The notes under the pieces: generated by a model | Databases searched by the model: none | The model's input: only the letters and a program-made list of their open reading frames with translations | Told to the model about the DNA's origin: nothing | Source of the DNA: Apium graveolens | Taxonomy: Eukaryota > Streptophyta > Magnoliopsida > Apiales > Apiaceae | NCBI RefSeq assembly: GCF_009905375.1 | Contig: NW_027417173.1 | Span: 1-64,000, forward strand | Direction of reading: 5' to 3' | Length of the DNA stretch: 64,000 nt | Translations under genes and position numbers: made by a program | Shown here: positions 46,301 to 58,607 of the stretch, piece after piece | Layout: each line of letters starts with the position of its first letter | How positions within the stretch are numbered: position 1 is the first letter of the stretch

Positions 46301-47620
46301 CCTGTGTACTATGAACATTTTATAACAATAAAGTACATATAGTAAGGAAATTGCTTCCTTGAAAAGCAAGTGAAGTGAATCTATTCATATTTTTCTATAA
46401 ATAGTCAATAAAGTTATAAAGTCAACTGTGGTTAAATTATTTGAATAAAGTTGGTAAAAAAAGAAAAAGAGACCAGAATATGCAAAACCATATAAAGGGA
46501 AGGAAATTTCCATGAATTTACAAGTGCTAGCTAGTTCCCACTTAGGTTTTATGCAAGAAGATATTATTTCTAACAAAGGGGATAGTTTGAGTTAAATTAT
46601 TGAGGAAGTGAACCAAATTTTAGCTACAATATTTGGCTTCACAACAACAAGAAAATCTAAAGGTCGGTTGGAGAAAATTGACAAAAAAATAGTAGTGTAT
46701 TAATTTTTTACAAGTTTAGGCAGGGGTGTTTTGAATTTCAAGTATGTTTGTAGGTGAAAAATTGTCCTAAAATAACTGTAGTCTACATAATTATTTGATT
46801 GCATTAAAGCAGGAGCTTCTTGTCAAATAGCTCAACTTGGCCTTTTCTTCAAGAGTGGTTCAGACAGTAGGGAATGACAGATGAGTTGAATGGTAACACA
46901 AACACAATGCCTATGAAATGTATAGGCAGCCATTTTTAAAAGCTTAGATTTAAACAATAATTATATGTGAAGAGATAAGGTTTTGGAAATAAGAATATGA
47001 TGACATTGATTTGTGATGCCTGAAATTTCTGGTACTCGTGTACAATTATTCAGGATTATCGTTATAATTCTGGGCTGATGGAAGGGTTTCACAGTTTAGA
47101 AATTATAGCTTTTTTACCTGTGTCTCTAAACTTGTGTATGCTGGAATTTATGTGTGACACACCTGGAATGTATGTTTTATAATTGTAATGGTGCCTGAAT
47201 TTGTAAGATAATAACTAACCACACCTTGTGCATGTTTTTGTTACGTGGTTTAAAAGTAATATCACTTAGTGAGTAGGAAGCATAAAAATAACAAATATAA
47301 ATTTATTTGGTCCATGAACCACTACCTATAACTAAGTTTCTATTACAGACTTCTGAAAGTTATTGCAGGTGATAATATAGCGTGTGTTAATAATATTACT
47401 AAGTTTTTCTAAATCCTCAGCTGAGTAAAGACACCTTTGTTGGCAGTATACAAATTTTGTGATAATGTAAGCTAATTTCTTTTATGTTGTGTTCTTATAT
47501 AATGTATACCATGTATTGCAGGGTACTAGAATTGAAAAGGCTCCTTTGTATGACAACCACTTCCAAGACAACGATGAAGATGATGAAGATCAAGATGCTG
47601 AGAATTACTCCCTCCATTAG
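43301..47620 (+). CDS. TNPA-like (Transposase_24/Ptta-type) gene, spliced, with an in-frame stop
   Basis: A leader with CTAGGGTTTTATCTC (43320) precedes a coding exon at about 43893-44290. It begins with a Gly/Arg-rich tract (SRGGRGGRGRGGRGRG) and meets TGA at 44091, while the same frame continues acidic, then VGDYNKRPATDADRQIVHF. Following exons with consensus splice sites are 44536-44662 (KTLSYIIKVNWDEY), 44760-45082 (FSPRTWDSLNEYWDSDLFKK, RAQLEHQHYSGAMPF), 45247-45339, 45646-46143 (HPVAEIIGGYKAAELTSF) and 47522-47620 (acidic end, DNDEDDEDQDAENYSLH). The middle matches the plant Transposase_24 pattern, the DNA-binding partner of TNP2. The TGA and a possible frame change within 44760-45082 may inactivate it, unless alternative splicing avoids them. 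Confidence 0.7.
43950..44090 (+). repeat. GGAAGAGGTGGACGG-type coding minisatellite (RGG tract)
   Basis: A purine-rich array of GGAAGAGGTGGACGG-like 12-18 bp units encodes repeated GRGG. It is far richer in G than anything else in the window. RGG tracts bind RNA or G-rich nucleic acids in many nuclear proteins. Confidence 0.8.
46144..47521 (+). other. Long last intron of the TNPA-like gene
   Basis: Donor GTACCT after 46143 and acceptor TTGCAG before 47522. The interior is AT-rich with no recognised nested element. Confidence 0.5.
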
Positions 47621-48100
47621 CGTAACACTCCCAGCTCTAACTAGTACTCTAACTAGTACAAGTAGGTTGACTTTGCCGTCGAATGAACTTCAAATATCTA
47701 CTAATATCATATGTTAGATAATTATTTTGGGATATAACAACTAATTTCTCCTTGGTAGCTAACTTTTTGGGACAAAAACTTATGTGATATGTCTCCTTTT
47801 GGGTTAACTTTTTGGGATTGAACAATCAATCTCCCAGCCTAGCTTAACTTGTTGAGCTATTAGATGTCAAACATTTGACAATATATTGGCATGTATAACC
47901 TTTTGGATGTTTTAAGGAAGTTATTCGGATGGCACAATTTAAACTTATCTTTATATTGTTTGAGTTTTTGTTTATTTTTGGAGATTGTGGATGGGATATA
48001 CAGGTTATGGATATACTGGTTCACAGGGCCGGTTTTTTTTTTAAATAATTGTATGTTAAATCTGTCCGCTTTTCGTCACATTTAACATACCAATATCTCA
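47621..48100. other. 3' flank of the TNPA-like gene
   Basis: Non-coding, T-rich, likely 3' UTR and polyadenylation region. No further frame with a family signature. Confidence 0.4.
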
Positions 48101-48557
48101 TACAATAATTATATCTGACTAATATTAGTCACATTTGCTCTTTAAATTTGATCAAAATCAGTCATTTTTATAAATTCGACTAACACAAACGGAGTCATAT
48201 TTACAATTTTGACCAAAAAATAACCTAGTCAAATTTATAAATTTGACCGATACCCGTGGTATTTTGTGACCAGAGGCGGGAAATTTAATTTTTACGAAAA
48301 TTTTGAAGTCAAAGGTCAAAATATAAAACTGACCGATTGAAGTCGATTTTAGGCGGTCAAATTTAGTGGGTCATATTTGAGCGGTCATATTTGGTCGGTC
48401 AAATTTAATTAATTTTGACCGATTTCACTAAATTTGACCAGCCTAAAAAAGACCGACACATTTCGGTCGTATTTAGCTAAATACGACCGCCAGCGGTCAA
48501 ATTTGATTAAATATGACTGGAAAATTTCGGTCATATTTAGCCGTTTTTCTTGTAGTG
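48100..48557. repeat. Right subterminal repeats and TIR of nested CACTA
   Basis: Dense TTTGACC, CGGTCAAATTT and GGTCATATTT motifs in both orientations, including facing pairs such as TTTAGCTAAATACGACCG. Ends TTTTTCTTGTAGTG at 48557. Confidence 0.9.
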
Positions 48558-49125
48558 GTGGAAGAGAACATTGGGCTGCTGTGAAGTGGATATTTAGGTA
48601 TCTCAAAGGTACCTCGAAATTATGTCTCTGCTATGGAAATGGTGAATGTGTGCTTGATGGTTTTACTGATGCGGATATGGCCGGTGACTTTGATTCCAGA
48701 AAGTCTACCTCAGGTTACCTAATTACTTATGCAGGGGAGCAGTGTCATGGCAATCCAGATTGTAAAGGTGTGTTGCATTATCTACAACCGAAGCCGAGTA
48801 CATTGCCATTACAGAAGCTTGCAAGTAGGTCTTGTGGATGAAGAAATTTTTAAAGGATATTGATCAGAAGCAAAATAATTTTGTCGTCTACTTTGACAGC
48901 CAAAATTCCATACATCTCAGTAATAACTCTTCATTTCACTGTCGCACTAAACATATTGATGTCAGATACTATTGGATTCGAGACGTGTTAGAAATGAAGT
49001 TGTTGCATATCCGGAAGATTCATACAAACAATAATGGATCAGACATGATGACGAAGGCGCTCGCAAGAGAAAAGCTTGCTATGTGCAGAAAAATTGCAGG
49101 CATGAGCGAGGCATATCCCACATAA
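48558..49125 (+). pseudogene. Copia RNase H and polymerase end, after the CACTA insertion
   Basis: The copia frame resumes right after the right GTG with HWAAVKWIFRYLKGTSKLCL, then DGFTDADMAGDFDSRKSTSG. A frame break near 48740-48830 destroys the segment around the usual catalytic ALSTTEAEY motif (here degenerate). The frame recovers at 48832 with FVVYFDSQNSIHLSNNSSFH, RTKHIDVRYYWIRD and ends after AREKLAMCRKIAGM at TAA 49123. This is the RNase H domain and C-terminus of a Tork-type polyprotein. It continues the sequence cut at 38366. Confidence 0.9.
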
Positions 49126-49141
49126 AGTGGAGGGGGAGATT
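49126..49141 (+). other. Polypurine tract
   Basis: GTGGAGGGGGAGATT lies directly upstream of the 3' LTR start (TGTTGGGCC at 49142). It is the expected primer site for plus-strand DNA synthesis in an LTR retrotransposon. Confidence 0.9.
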
Positions 49142-49796
49142 TGTTGGGCCTGGTACACTTATGTGGGCTATGATTTTATTAAGCCCAACTAAATAAATGA
49201 AAAAAAAACAAAAACACAGTAGAATGTTAGAGAGAGAGAAAAAAAAGGAAATAAAAGGGGGGAGACAAAACGTTTTGTGGAGTAGGGTGAAGTGATTCAA
49301 GATAATCCCAGAGGTGGAAGTACCAGCAGCAACAAGGTTGTATCTGTGAATTCTCTCCTACAAATCGGTGAGAATATCCAAACTTGGTTTGATGTATTAT
49401 TAGTCAAATCCACATCTCTGTGAAGATTAATGTTTGTATGTACGTCTAGTATTAACTAGAGAGAAACTTGTGTATCCCATTATTTATAGTGGAATTGTTT
49501 TAGTGTGGGTGGTTTACTGTCACCTCGTGGTTTTTTCCCAGGGTTTTCCACGTCAAAAATATGGTTTGTTTTTTTACTTCATTGCTGCTGTTATTTTGAT
49601 CTATATTGCTTCAATTTTCTGTCCGTATATTGATCGGTGCATCATCCTATTTTACACATAAAGAGGAAGTCTAAAGTGTAGTTGCATATAGCTTAGCTTG
49701 TTGTTCATTAATTGTGGTCTCCGGTAACCTTAGAGCATTGCTCTTAAAGTCTAGTGTATCCAAAAAAGAGTTTATTACACTATTTTACTCCCAACA
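49142..49796 (+). repeat. 3' LTR of the copia element, complete
   Basis: Starts TGTTGGGCCTGG, ends CCCAACA, 655 bp, followed by target-site GCTAC. It keeps the terminal bases lost from the 5' LTR. Positions 49271-49796 match window positions 1-535. Confidence 0.95.
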
Positions 49797-49801
49797 GCTA
49801 C

Positions 49802-50767
49802 TAAGAAAGAAACCCTTTTATGAAAAAAAGCTATAAATACTAATAGTCCAAACAAAATAACTCTCTAAAATTACACAAAGAGCAACATTGAATACCCAAG
49901 TGCTCAAGTATTTGTCCAACCTTTCTGTGCTTACCAAAATCACAAAAAAATATGAGATGAATTGTGTTTTTACAAAATATATTAACTTCAATCACAACGT
50001 CACAACTACGGACTCATTGTTTGCTAAATAATTACATTCGCCAAAATACCAACTCGTTGACCTACAACTAAGCTAGATACAACTCATGAATATTAAATTT
50101 CTTTGTGCAACTAAATATTTACCAAAATAAATAGAATATCTAGGGCAGAAATTGCTTAGCTATTCCTACGTAACCACGAGCATCATATTACTCTTACTTT
50201 ACAAATTCAACCTTGACGGTAATATTTTCAACTTCAACTGCTACTACTTCCCAGCTATTTATGTATGTTTAAATAATTACAACACTTAACATCCTAACAT
50301 ATCGCCCCTCAGCATAGCACGGACAAACAAATACTAGCTCTTAAATAATACAAAACACAGTACACCCCTGACACAAACAACTGATGACTACAGAAAACAG
50401 TTGAATGATCTGACTTAAATTGGATTTCTGGTTCTATTTTCAACAAAAATGGTACAAACAATTGAAAGACTTGTAGTAGTTGCACGATTGTTGCGCTAAA
50501 GATTTGCTGATATATGAAGATCATAAGTTTAACTACAAGGGACGAGGAGTACATGTCATTGCAGTTTGCAGGCCTTTAAACATTATGAACATGCAACGTC
50601 CAGAACACATCAGTGGTGTTGTCATCCTTGCTTCATTATATTGAGGAATTTGGATGGTGATAACGACCAGGTAATAGAATACAGAAAAATCACTGCTGCA
50701 GAAATGCACTGAAGAGGACTCACTCCTGCTGTTCTGTGCCTCTGCAAATGTGAATATAAAGTATCCA
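49802..50767. other. AT-rich flank, second copy of 541-1495
   Basis: Same content as in copy 1 with a few single-base differences (for example CCAAGTGCTC against CCAATTGCTC). No gene. Confidence 0.4.
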
Positions 50768-51340
50768 CTATTGAGGTATCTCTCCTTCCTCTAGCTCCTC
50801 CTCTACTGGCAAAACTTTGCTTAAACCGAGAAGATCATTTGTTTCCACTAGTCCCAGTTCCTCCATGAACATTCCATCAAGATTAGAAAAATCATCAAAA
50901 CTTTATTCTGATATCAGATCCGAAATTGAACCTAATAACCCTTGCACAAGTTCAGGGTCTAGCTTTTCAATTATTTCTGCCACAGTAGAATTGACAGTGA
51001 AATCCAACTGCTCATCTAAAGCTTTGTCAAAGAATATATCATTCTTTGTCCCTTCTTGTTCACTTGCTGTTGCACATGAAGAGCTGTCTAGCGTGTCTGC
51101 TGGTTTTTCTTCCTTAATTACCTCCTCCCTCAAGAGAACTCCTTTTGGACTCGGTTCTCCATTCTTTATGAACTCCTTATGGTCGAGCTTATGACGAATT
51201 TCAACTTTTGTAACTTCAAAATCATAATGGTGCGAAGGTAGGAATATATAAATTACAGGGTACTCAATAATACTTAAATTGGCCAACTGCTCACATATTG
51301 GTGCCTCTATATCTAGCTGGACGAAAGGTGACTTAGAATG
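50768..51340 (-). pseudogene. BCD1-like terminal exon, second copy
   Basis: Same exon as 1496-2068, including the acceptor and the same in-frame TAA, here at 50903-50905, followed by the open acidic tail. One residue differs (SEQEGTK against SEQDGTK, from the A/T change near 1792). The stop therefore predates the duplication, or both copies are one locus. Confidence 0.6.
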
Positions 51341-51442
51341 CTGCATTTAAAGAACAATACAAAACAGGTACAATAAAACAAGTTCAAACTTTTTATCTAT
51401 CTTTTATATTTCTTTCTTTGGGAGTCGTGAGATCACTACAAC

Positions 51443-51900
51443 ATTTTTGTAATCATACAACTGTTTTTTTTCGTTGTCTGACAGGTAGAATTTCCGTTGT
51501 CTATCCAACACTCGTGTGATCGAAGGTTGGACAACGGTTGTTAATACAGTTGTAATAAGGGAGATTCAACAAGGTTTTTCAATACTGGTTACAATCAATA
51601 AGGCACAACAGTTACTCTTTATTAACCATTGTTGGAACTTTATTAAAACAATTATTTCTTTATTCAACTGTTGTCTACCTAACTTAACAACAATGGTTTT
51701 GTAGAAAAACCATTGTTGTTAACTTATTTAATATTATCATAAACAACAGTTTATAAACTTCTTTTCTGAATATTTTTTTAAAAGACAATAGTGAAAAAAA
51801 TTTAAACTGTTGCAAAGAATATCAAAAGACAACAGTTTTTTTAAAAAAAATATGTGCAGTGAGACATACAACGGTTTTTATCATTTTTAAGTGACTTTCA
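51443..51900. repeat. Left subterminal repeats, copy 2
   Basis: ACAACGGTT/ACAACAGTT-type motifs as at 2270-2720. One site differs: AACTGTTGC here, AACGTTGC there. Confidence 0.75.
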
Positions 51901-52571
51901 CACAATTGTTTATAAAATTAATCTCATTATTTAAAATAAACCAATTTTAAAATAAAATTATATAATGATAATTCAATTGTTATTTCACAATTGAAATTAA
52001 ATTTACAATACAAAGGTTCTCTACAAGAATTACAAGTACAACAAAGTTTTATTAAAATTCACCAACAAGTTGGTAGTTACCAGTAAAATTCACTTTCACG
52101 CCAATTAGGTCCAGTTCTTTAAAATGCATTAAACTGGCTCCATAATAAGCTTCATCAATAAATAGAATGTTACTAACTTCAGAAGCAGCTTTCCACTTCT
52201 GGTTATATAAAACTGATTTATATCGGGCTCTGTCACCTTGGCTAGTCCTTAGCTATTGCCCACCTTTGATTCTACCAGCTCTCTTAGCGGGGGAAACTTT
52301 AAGTCTTGACCATTACTTCCAATCTCTAACCATCTGAATATTTCAATTCAGATGCTTTATAACCATTGTATAGCTGCAATGCTGAACTCTGCAAATAATA
52401 AATAAAAAACATAAAGTTGTGTAACAAATCATGTAAATATATAATAAGGATGAATTGATAATCTACGAGTCTAAGAACGTGTTCAATACAAAATGAAGAT
52501 TACAGAATGGATCAGTGCTTATTAAATAGAGATGTAATTCAAATAAATGCAATCCAAGTTTAGAATCTTAC

Positions 52572-52761
52572 CTACAAGGTGATTTTCTAAGGAACCATTT
52601 GGCATGTATTCGTAGACTAAGATTCTTTGTTGGCCATCAGCACAATATCCCAAAAGATTGACAAGGTTTGGATGGTGAACAATACTAAGTGTCAAAACCT
52701 CTGCTAGGAACTCTCGATTTCTTTGATATCCATTTATGTCAAGTTGCTTCACTGCGACAAT
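52572..52761 (-). pseudogene. Captured RLCK-VII kinase exon, copy 2
   Basis: Same exon and splice signals as 3393-3582. One extra T just beyond the donor (CCAAGTTTAGAATC) lies in the intron, so the coding part is unaffected. Confidence 0.85.
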
Positions 52762-53707
52762 CTGAAGGACACAACCAAAAGCAGAGTTAAGATTGAAAAA
52801 AATTGGTGCACAGATGGAGGAAGAAGAAACAAAATAATTACTTTACTAGTGTGTGTTATCTGTCCTTTGTACACCCTCCCAAACCCTCATTCTCCTAATA
52901 GCAGATCAAGATGGAAGTTGTGTGTTGTAGCAGCTGGTGTTCTTAATGGAATCAGTACGCACAATTCTACAGCATATTACAGGAATTATTTAGGTTCCCC
53001 AGTCCCTTTTTTAGCAGTGGTTGTGAGCACACACACAACACATGGCTTCACATAAGTATGTGTAAGATGATTACCAACTAAATTGTGCTATTATTCGGAG
53101 GAATATAGATTAATATTATATGTGTTCTGCTATGCCTATAACCAAACTTTAATGTCAAAATTAATGGTTAGTGGCAAGCACACAATGCAATAAATTTGAT
53201 GATTTTGCGGCTGATAAATCACCCATCATTTTTAACATTCACAACACAATCTTGAGCACATTTAAGAACCTACAACAGAAAAAAATAACCAGCATATAAT
53301 TACAATCAGTGCATGCTCCTTTTATACTATTCACGACTCAAATATCATTTAACATAAAAAAAAAGAACCCAACTCGCAGCATGTATCGCAGTTTTTGTTT
53401 TAATTCAACACAACTCTAGCAGCACATTTCTGCCATTAAAATAGACCACCCAAGTTTTACCCGGAGAGAGAGAGAGATCAAATTTAAGACCGACGCAACG
53501 ACAATCATATGTTTTCAATTCAAAGAAGCTAAACATAATGTATCAGAATTTGGAACAAGGAAACACATAATCAAAATATGCAAACATACTAAGTTATAAG
53601 TTGACAATAGTTTATAATGTTCTTGCAGACTAGCTTACATTAAAGCTTGCATCTCTTAGATTATTAGAATTACAACAATTTAACAGGAGCAGTTACAGGC
53701 TTTTACC

Positions 53708-53927
53708 TGACAAGGCCCAAATTGAGTATACACCAAGAAGTCTGTGGCCAAGATTTCTTCTTGGCCTTCATCAACAAAACTCTAGCCCAAGCAATCCATC
53801 CTTCCCATGACATTCTCTTGTCCCATGGACTTCCCCACTCTAGCAGAAGTGTCAAGCCTTTCTCAGCTTCTTTCTCAGCCTCTTCATATCTGCACCTCCA
53901 GTCCTCCACAGCTAACATTTGTAACAA
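53708..53927 (-). pseudogene. Captured TPR-like exon, copy 2
   Basis: Reads identically to 4529-4748, with the same splice donor. The family assignment carries the same doubt. Confidence 0.45.
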
Positions 53928-54083
53928 ATTAAACTAAATGCAACTAAAAAGCTACAATTGCCTAACAAACACAAAAGACATTAGAATTAAAGCTAAAAAA
54001 CATCAATCATGATACCATATTTCATTTCATTTGAGCTTAACAGAGCAAATTGAAAAAATACAAATTGTAAATTGTGAAAATAT

Positions 54084-54294
54084 AAATATCTTGGGACGTC
54101 TATCAATGAAGAATTTAATGAGCATCTTGAACCCTAATTTAACATCCTTCCACTCCTCCAAATCATAGAACCCTAACAAAATCCCCAAAATCCTAACCAC
54201 GACTCTCAAACTCGGGGCTGGTTCCAATGACGACAATGGCGGCGATGGAGGCGACGGAGCTGGTTCCAATGACGGCGATTGCGGCGGTTTCGAG
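54084..54294 (-). pseudogene. Captured unrecognised exon, copy 2
   Basis: Same GC-richer Pro/Ser-rich start and LEEWKDVKLGFKMLIKFF segment as 4905-5115. Confidence 0.4.
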
Positions 54295-54751
54295 GGTTTC
54301 GAGTTAGGGTGAAATGGAGGAGACTGAGAGGGGATTTCGGGTCAGATTGGTGAGAGTAGGGAATGGGCTGGGCTTAATCGATGTGATTTTGGAAATAAAA
54401 AGGTAAGAAACCGGAGATAGAAGAGTGGCAGAGGAACAATGAGGGAGATGAAGGCGGTCAGAGATAAGATGGGAAAGGGAAAGGGAAATTGGGGGATCAC
54501 ACAAAAAAATGAATTAAAGGAAAAAAGAGAGAGATAAGGGGGGAAATGAAATTTGGAGGAAGGGGGAAATGAAATTTCATTGGAGGGAATGGAAAAATTG
54601 GGTGATAATGGGAAAATAATTTAATAAATATTTTAATTTATAATTTTTTTTTAATATTTTAATTATATTTATCGTATTATATATTTATCGTATTATACTT
54701 AATTATATTTGTCGTAGTTTAATTATATTTGTCGTATTTTAATTATATTTA

Positions 54752-56709
54752 TCGTAGTTTTACTGGATTTTTCTAATCCTGACATGCAAGATTAATTTCA
54801 AATTTGTTAATAATTTTTTCTTTTGACTAAAATTAATATATCTTAACATCCGTACGGTTGGATCTTCGAAAAAAACCATTTTAAAAAATAATCTTGTGAA
54901 TCGGGAACGAGTCTCGTTATCGGGAGTGTAAGTTTTACTAGAATTTTCTAATCCTGACATGCAAGATGAATTTTACATGGATAAAATAAATATATTTTAA
55001 CATCCGTACGGTTGGATCGTCCAAAAAATTATTTTAAAAAACTATGTTGTCAATCAGCAATGAATCTTGTTTCACGGAGTTGTACCTTTACCTCATTTTT
55101 CTTATAAAGTCAAGCAAGGTAAATTTTGAAATTTTTAATTATTTTTTTACATGGCTAAAATCAATATATTTTAATATCCGTACGGTTGGATCGTCCAAAA
55201 AATCATTTCGTTAAGCAGCAACGAATCTTGTTTTAGGGAGTTGTGCTTTTACCGGATTTTTCTAATCCTGACGTGCAAGATGAATTTCAAATTTTTTAAT
55301 ATTTTTTTCATATGACTAAAATCAATATATCTTAACATCCGTATGGTCGGATCATCGAAAAAATCATTTTAAAAATCAATATTTTAAATCGGGAACGAGT
55401 CTCGTTGTCGGGAGGGGTACTTTTATCGGATTTTTCTAATCCTGACGTGCAAGATGAATTTCAAATTTTTTAATAATTTTTTCATATGACTAAAATCGAT
55501 ATATCTTAACATCTGTACGGTCGGATCATCGAAAAATCATTTTAAAAATCAATCTTGTAAATCGGGAAGGAATCTCGTTGTCGGGAGGGGTACTTTTACC
55601 GGATTTTTCTAATCCTGACGTTCAAGATGAATTTTAAATTTTTTAATAATTTTTTCATATGACTAAAATCGATATATCTTAACATCCGTACGGTCGGATC
55701 GTCGAAAAAATCATTTTAAAAATCAATCTTGTAAATCGGTAACGAGTCTCGTTGTTGGGAGGGGTACTTTTATCGGATTTTTCTAATCCTGACGTGCAAG
55801 ATGAACTTCAAATTTTTTAATAATTTTTTCATATGACTAAAATCGATATATCTTAACATCCGTACGGTTGGATCGTCGAAAAAATCATTTTAAAAATCAA
55901 TCTTGTAAATCCGGAATGAGTCTCGTTGTCGGGAGGGGTACTTTAACCGGATTTTTCTAATCATGACGTTCAAGAAGAATTTTAAATTTTTTAATAATTT
56001 TTTCATATGACTAAAATCGATATATCTTAACATCCGTACGGTCGGATCGTCGAAAAAATCATTTTAAAAATCAATCTTGTAAATCGGGAACGAGTCTCGT
56101 TGTCGGGAGGGGTACTTTTATCGGATTTTTCTAATCCTGACGTGCAAGATGAACTTCAAATTTTTTAATAATTTTTTCATATGACTAAAATCGATATATC
56201 TGAACATCCGTACGGTCGGATCGTCGAAAAAATCATTTTAAAAATCAATCTTGTAAATCGGGAACGAGTCTCGTTGTCGGGAGGGGTACTTTTATCGGAT
56301 TTTTCTAATCCTGACGTGCAAGATGAATTTCAAATTTTTTAATAATTTTTTCATATGACTAAAATCGATATATCTTAACATCCGTACGGTCGGATCATCG
56401 AAAAAATCATTTTAAAAATCAATCTTGTAAATCGGGAACGAGTCTCGTTGTCGGGAGGGGTACTTTTACCGGATTTTTCTAATCCTGACGTTCAAGATGA
56501 ATTTTAAATTTTTTAATAATTTTTTCATATGACTAAAATCGATTTATCTTAACATCCGTACGGTCGGATCGTCGAAAAAATCATTTTAAAAATCAATCTT
56601 GTAAATCGGGAACGAGTCTCGTTGTCGGGAGGGGTACTTTTATCGGATTTTTCTAATCCTGATGTGCAAGATGAATTTCAAATTTCTTAATAATTTTTTC
56701 ATATGACTA
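54752..56709. repeat. 174-bp tandem array, copy 2
   Basis: Same number and order of units as 5573-7530, including the same unit-specific variants (for example CCGGAATGAG and GTTGTTGGGA). The two arrays have not expanded or contracted independently. They differ by single-base indels in A/T runs. Confidence 0.95.
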
Positions 56710-56819
56710 AAATCGTTATATCTTAATTCATCTTGACGACAAGATGAATTAAGATATATCAATTTTAGTCATATGAAAAATTTGTTAAAAAAATTAAAAT
56801 TCATCTTGCATGATATAAA
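56689..56819. repeat. Inverted end of the 174-bp array, copy 2
   Basis: Same head-to-head hairpin around ACGA near 56739. Confidence 0.85.
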
Positions 56820-57139
56820 TAAAAATATTAAAATATTTTTACACTAATCATTATAAAAATAAATAAAAAAATAAAAAAAATTATACTCACTTTCATTTAA
56901 TTCTTAGTTAAATAAAAAAATAATTACTTAAAAAATAATTATTTAAAATTTATTTTTTTAATAATTATGTACCAATATTATCTTTCCCTGGGTCACTCAA
57001 TCATTTCCCCCTTCACAAAGTTTTTGCCCCCCCTTTACTTGTAAATCTGATAAAATGTCTCCCCCTTTTACTTTCAATCTCAGTCCTCATCTTCAATTAT
57101 AACATAGTGATGGGTTCTATAGTGAATTGTTGGGCGGTC

Positions 57140-57391
57140 ATTTTCCCCCCAAAACAAAAAACTCCTCAATAATACTTCTCTCTCTGCCGCTGTCTTTTCT
57201 CTATCGATGCTCTCTTTCCCTCTCTCCCACTCTCTCTATGAAAGCTATGAATTTTTGGTGTTTCAGGACTCCGAAATTCTTTCTCTCCACTGGACATGTC
57301 TATGGCTCCGATTTGGGGCTCCGATTAAATAAAAAGAAACAAGTGCTTTAGAAAGTAAAGACCCCAGCTCTGTTACTTTTGGTGCTCCTAG
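57140..57391 (+). other. Captured 5'-UTR-like segment, copy 2
   Basis: As 7961-8211, with one extra base near 57246 (GAAAGCTATGAA against GAAAGCATGAA). The base opens a 74-codon frame at 57127-57351 that copy 1 lacks. The frame has no family signature. Confidence 0.45.
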
Positions 57392-57870
57392 GTAAGCTTC
57401 TTTTTTCAAATCCTTATCTTTATTTTACATGCAATTTGAATTATCGGGTGTGGATCTGAAATGGGCTTTTATTGTTTCTTGCTAATTTAGAGCAAATAAT
57501 TTTTTTTGTTGGTATGTGGAAATGAGATAAAGATTGATTCTTTGATGACCCATTTTAGTTAGTGTTAATTGGTTTTGTTTGTTTTTCTGTTTAATGCTTT
57601 TTTGATAAATCTTGGGTTGCTTACAGGCTCATTTTGTAGGAAAGTTTGTGTCTTTCTTCTTGGTAAGGTAGATTCTGATTGTGGTTAGTTGGTATTGTTT
57701 ATTTGTTTGTTACGATGAGATTAATTGTTGGAGTTTAGTGATAGTTTGGAGCAGGCTGTAAGCTAGTAGTTGTTATAAGTAAGACTAAAGGTCGAATACC
57801 GGAGTCTGTTGTTTTCTACTTAAATATGAATCATATGAAAAAGTGACTAAATTTCGTATTTGTTTTTTAG

Positions 57871-58246
57871 ATCCTGGAAGCTGAGCTACAACAGGTAGCA
57901 GCAGTGATGGGACTAGAGGATGAAATATATATCACAGAGGACATTGTCCTGGAAGATGCCTTCTAGCAACTAGTCCTGAACTGAAACAGAATCCTTGGAT
58001 ACGCATTGTAGCTAAATTTCAAAAGCTGCCTGTATTTGTTATTAAGGTATCCTGGCAAGTGGCATTACAGTTTTCTAGTTGGTTAAACAATGATTTTGTT
58101 TATCTCACTCTCAATTTGGTTTAAGATTTTCTTGACATGCAAACTATTACTTTGTTTATCTCACTTTCAACCTGATCTATGTTTGTCTAAATATGTAGTC
58201 AAGTACCATGTCACAACTGGTCAAGGCTATCTGCATGATTCTGGAT
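57871..58246 (+). pseudogene. Captured ycf45/SPD1-like exons, copy 2
   Basis: Same two exon pieces and the same frameshift near the TAG at 57963 as in 8691-9066. The lesion therefore predates the duplication. Confidence 0.55.
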
Positions 58247-58527
58247 AAATGATACTATTGAATATCAGATTCCCAACAGGATTAGATATAGTGACCAAGT
58301 GACACTTGCTTTTTCAAATAAATATAGTTCAGTAAAGTGATTGTACAAAACACCTTGACTTACATCGACACTCGACAATTTCTATGCTATGCTATGAGAG
58401 TAGTCAGCCCATATTCCTATTTAACAAAACATAAAGGTTGTATATGAAATGCGAGATAAATACACCTGACACTACAATTTAGTCTTACATTCTGCTGGAG
58501 TATCTCCGGATCCCGGGAGCAGGTACC

Positions 58528-58607
58528 ATGCCATATTTGAGTCGGGAACTAGTTTTCCTGATACAGCAATTCTTGGACGAGGAGAAATTCAAAGATACCG
58601 TTCATAA
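58528..58607 (+). pseudogene. Captured TOPLESS-related first exon (LisH), copy 2
   Basis: Same ATG, SRELVFLIQQFLDEEKF and GTAAGT donor as 9348-9427. Confidence 0.85.

Larger units (their letters stand above)
38367..48557. mobile_element. Nested CACTA (En/Spm) element with TNP2-like and TNPA-like genes, 10.2 kb
   Basis: Terminal inverted repeats are CACTACAAGAAAA (left) and its exact complement TTTTCTTGTAGTG (right). The perfect target duplication is GTG. Subterminal regions of about 550 and 450 bp are packed with TTTGACCG/CGGTCAAATTT motifs in both orientations. Inside are two plus-strand spliced genes, one TNP2-type transposase and one TNPA/Transposase_24-type protein. This is the structure of an autonomous CACTA transposon, although both genes show possible lesions. 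It sits in the RNase H region of the copia element, so it is younger than that insertion. Confidence 0.95.
34483..49796 (+). mobile_element. Tork/TNT1-type Ty1-copia retrotransposon, interrupted by a CACTA element
   Basis: The LTRs begin TGTTGGG and end CCCAACA. The element is flanked by the perfect 5-bp target duplication GCTAC (34478-34482 and 49797-49801). Order on the plus strand is 5' LTR, primer site, gag, protease, integrase, RT, [CACTA 38367-48557], RNase H, polypurine tract, 3' LTR. Without the CACTA insert it would be about 5.1 kb, normal for this lineage. Several stops, frameshifts and a missing RT core make it non-autonomous. The right end and everything beyond are duplicated at the start of the window. 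Confidence 0.95.
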
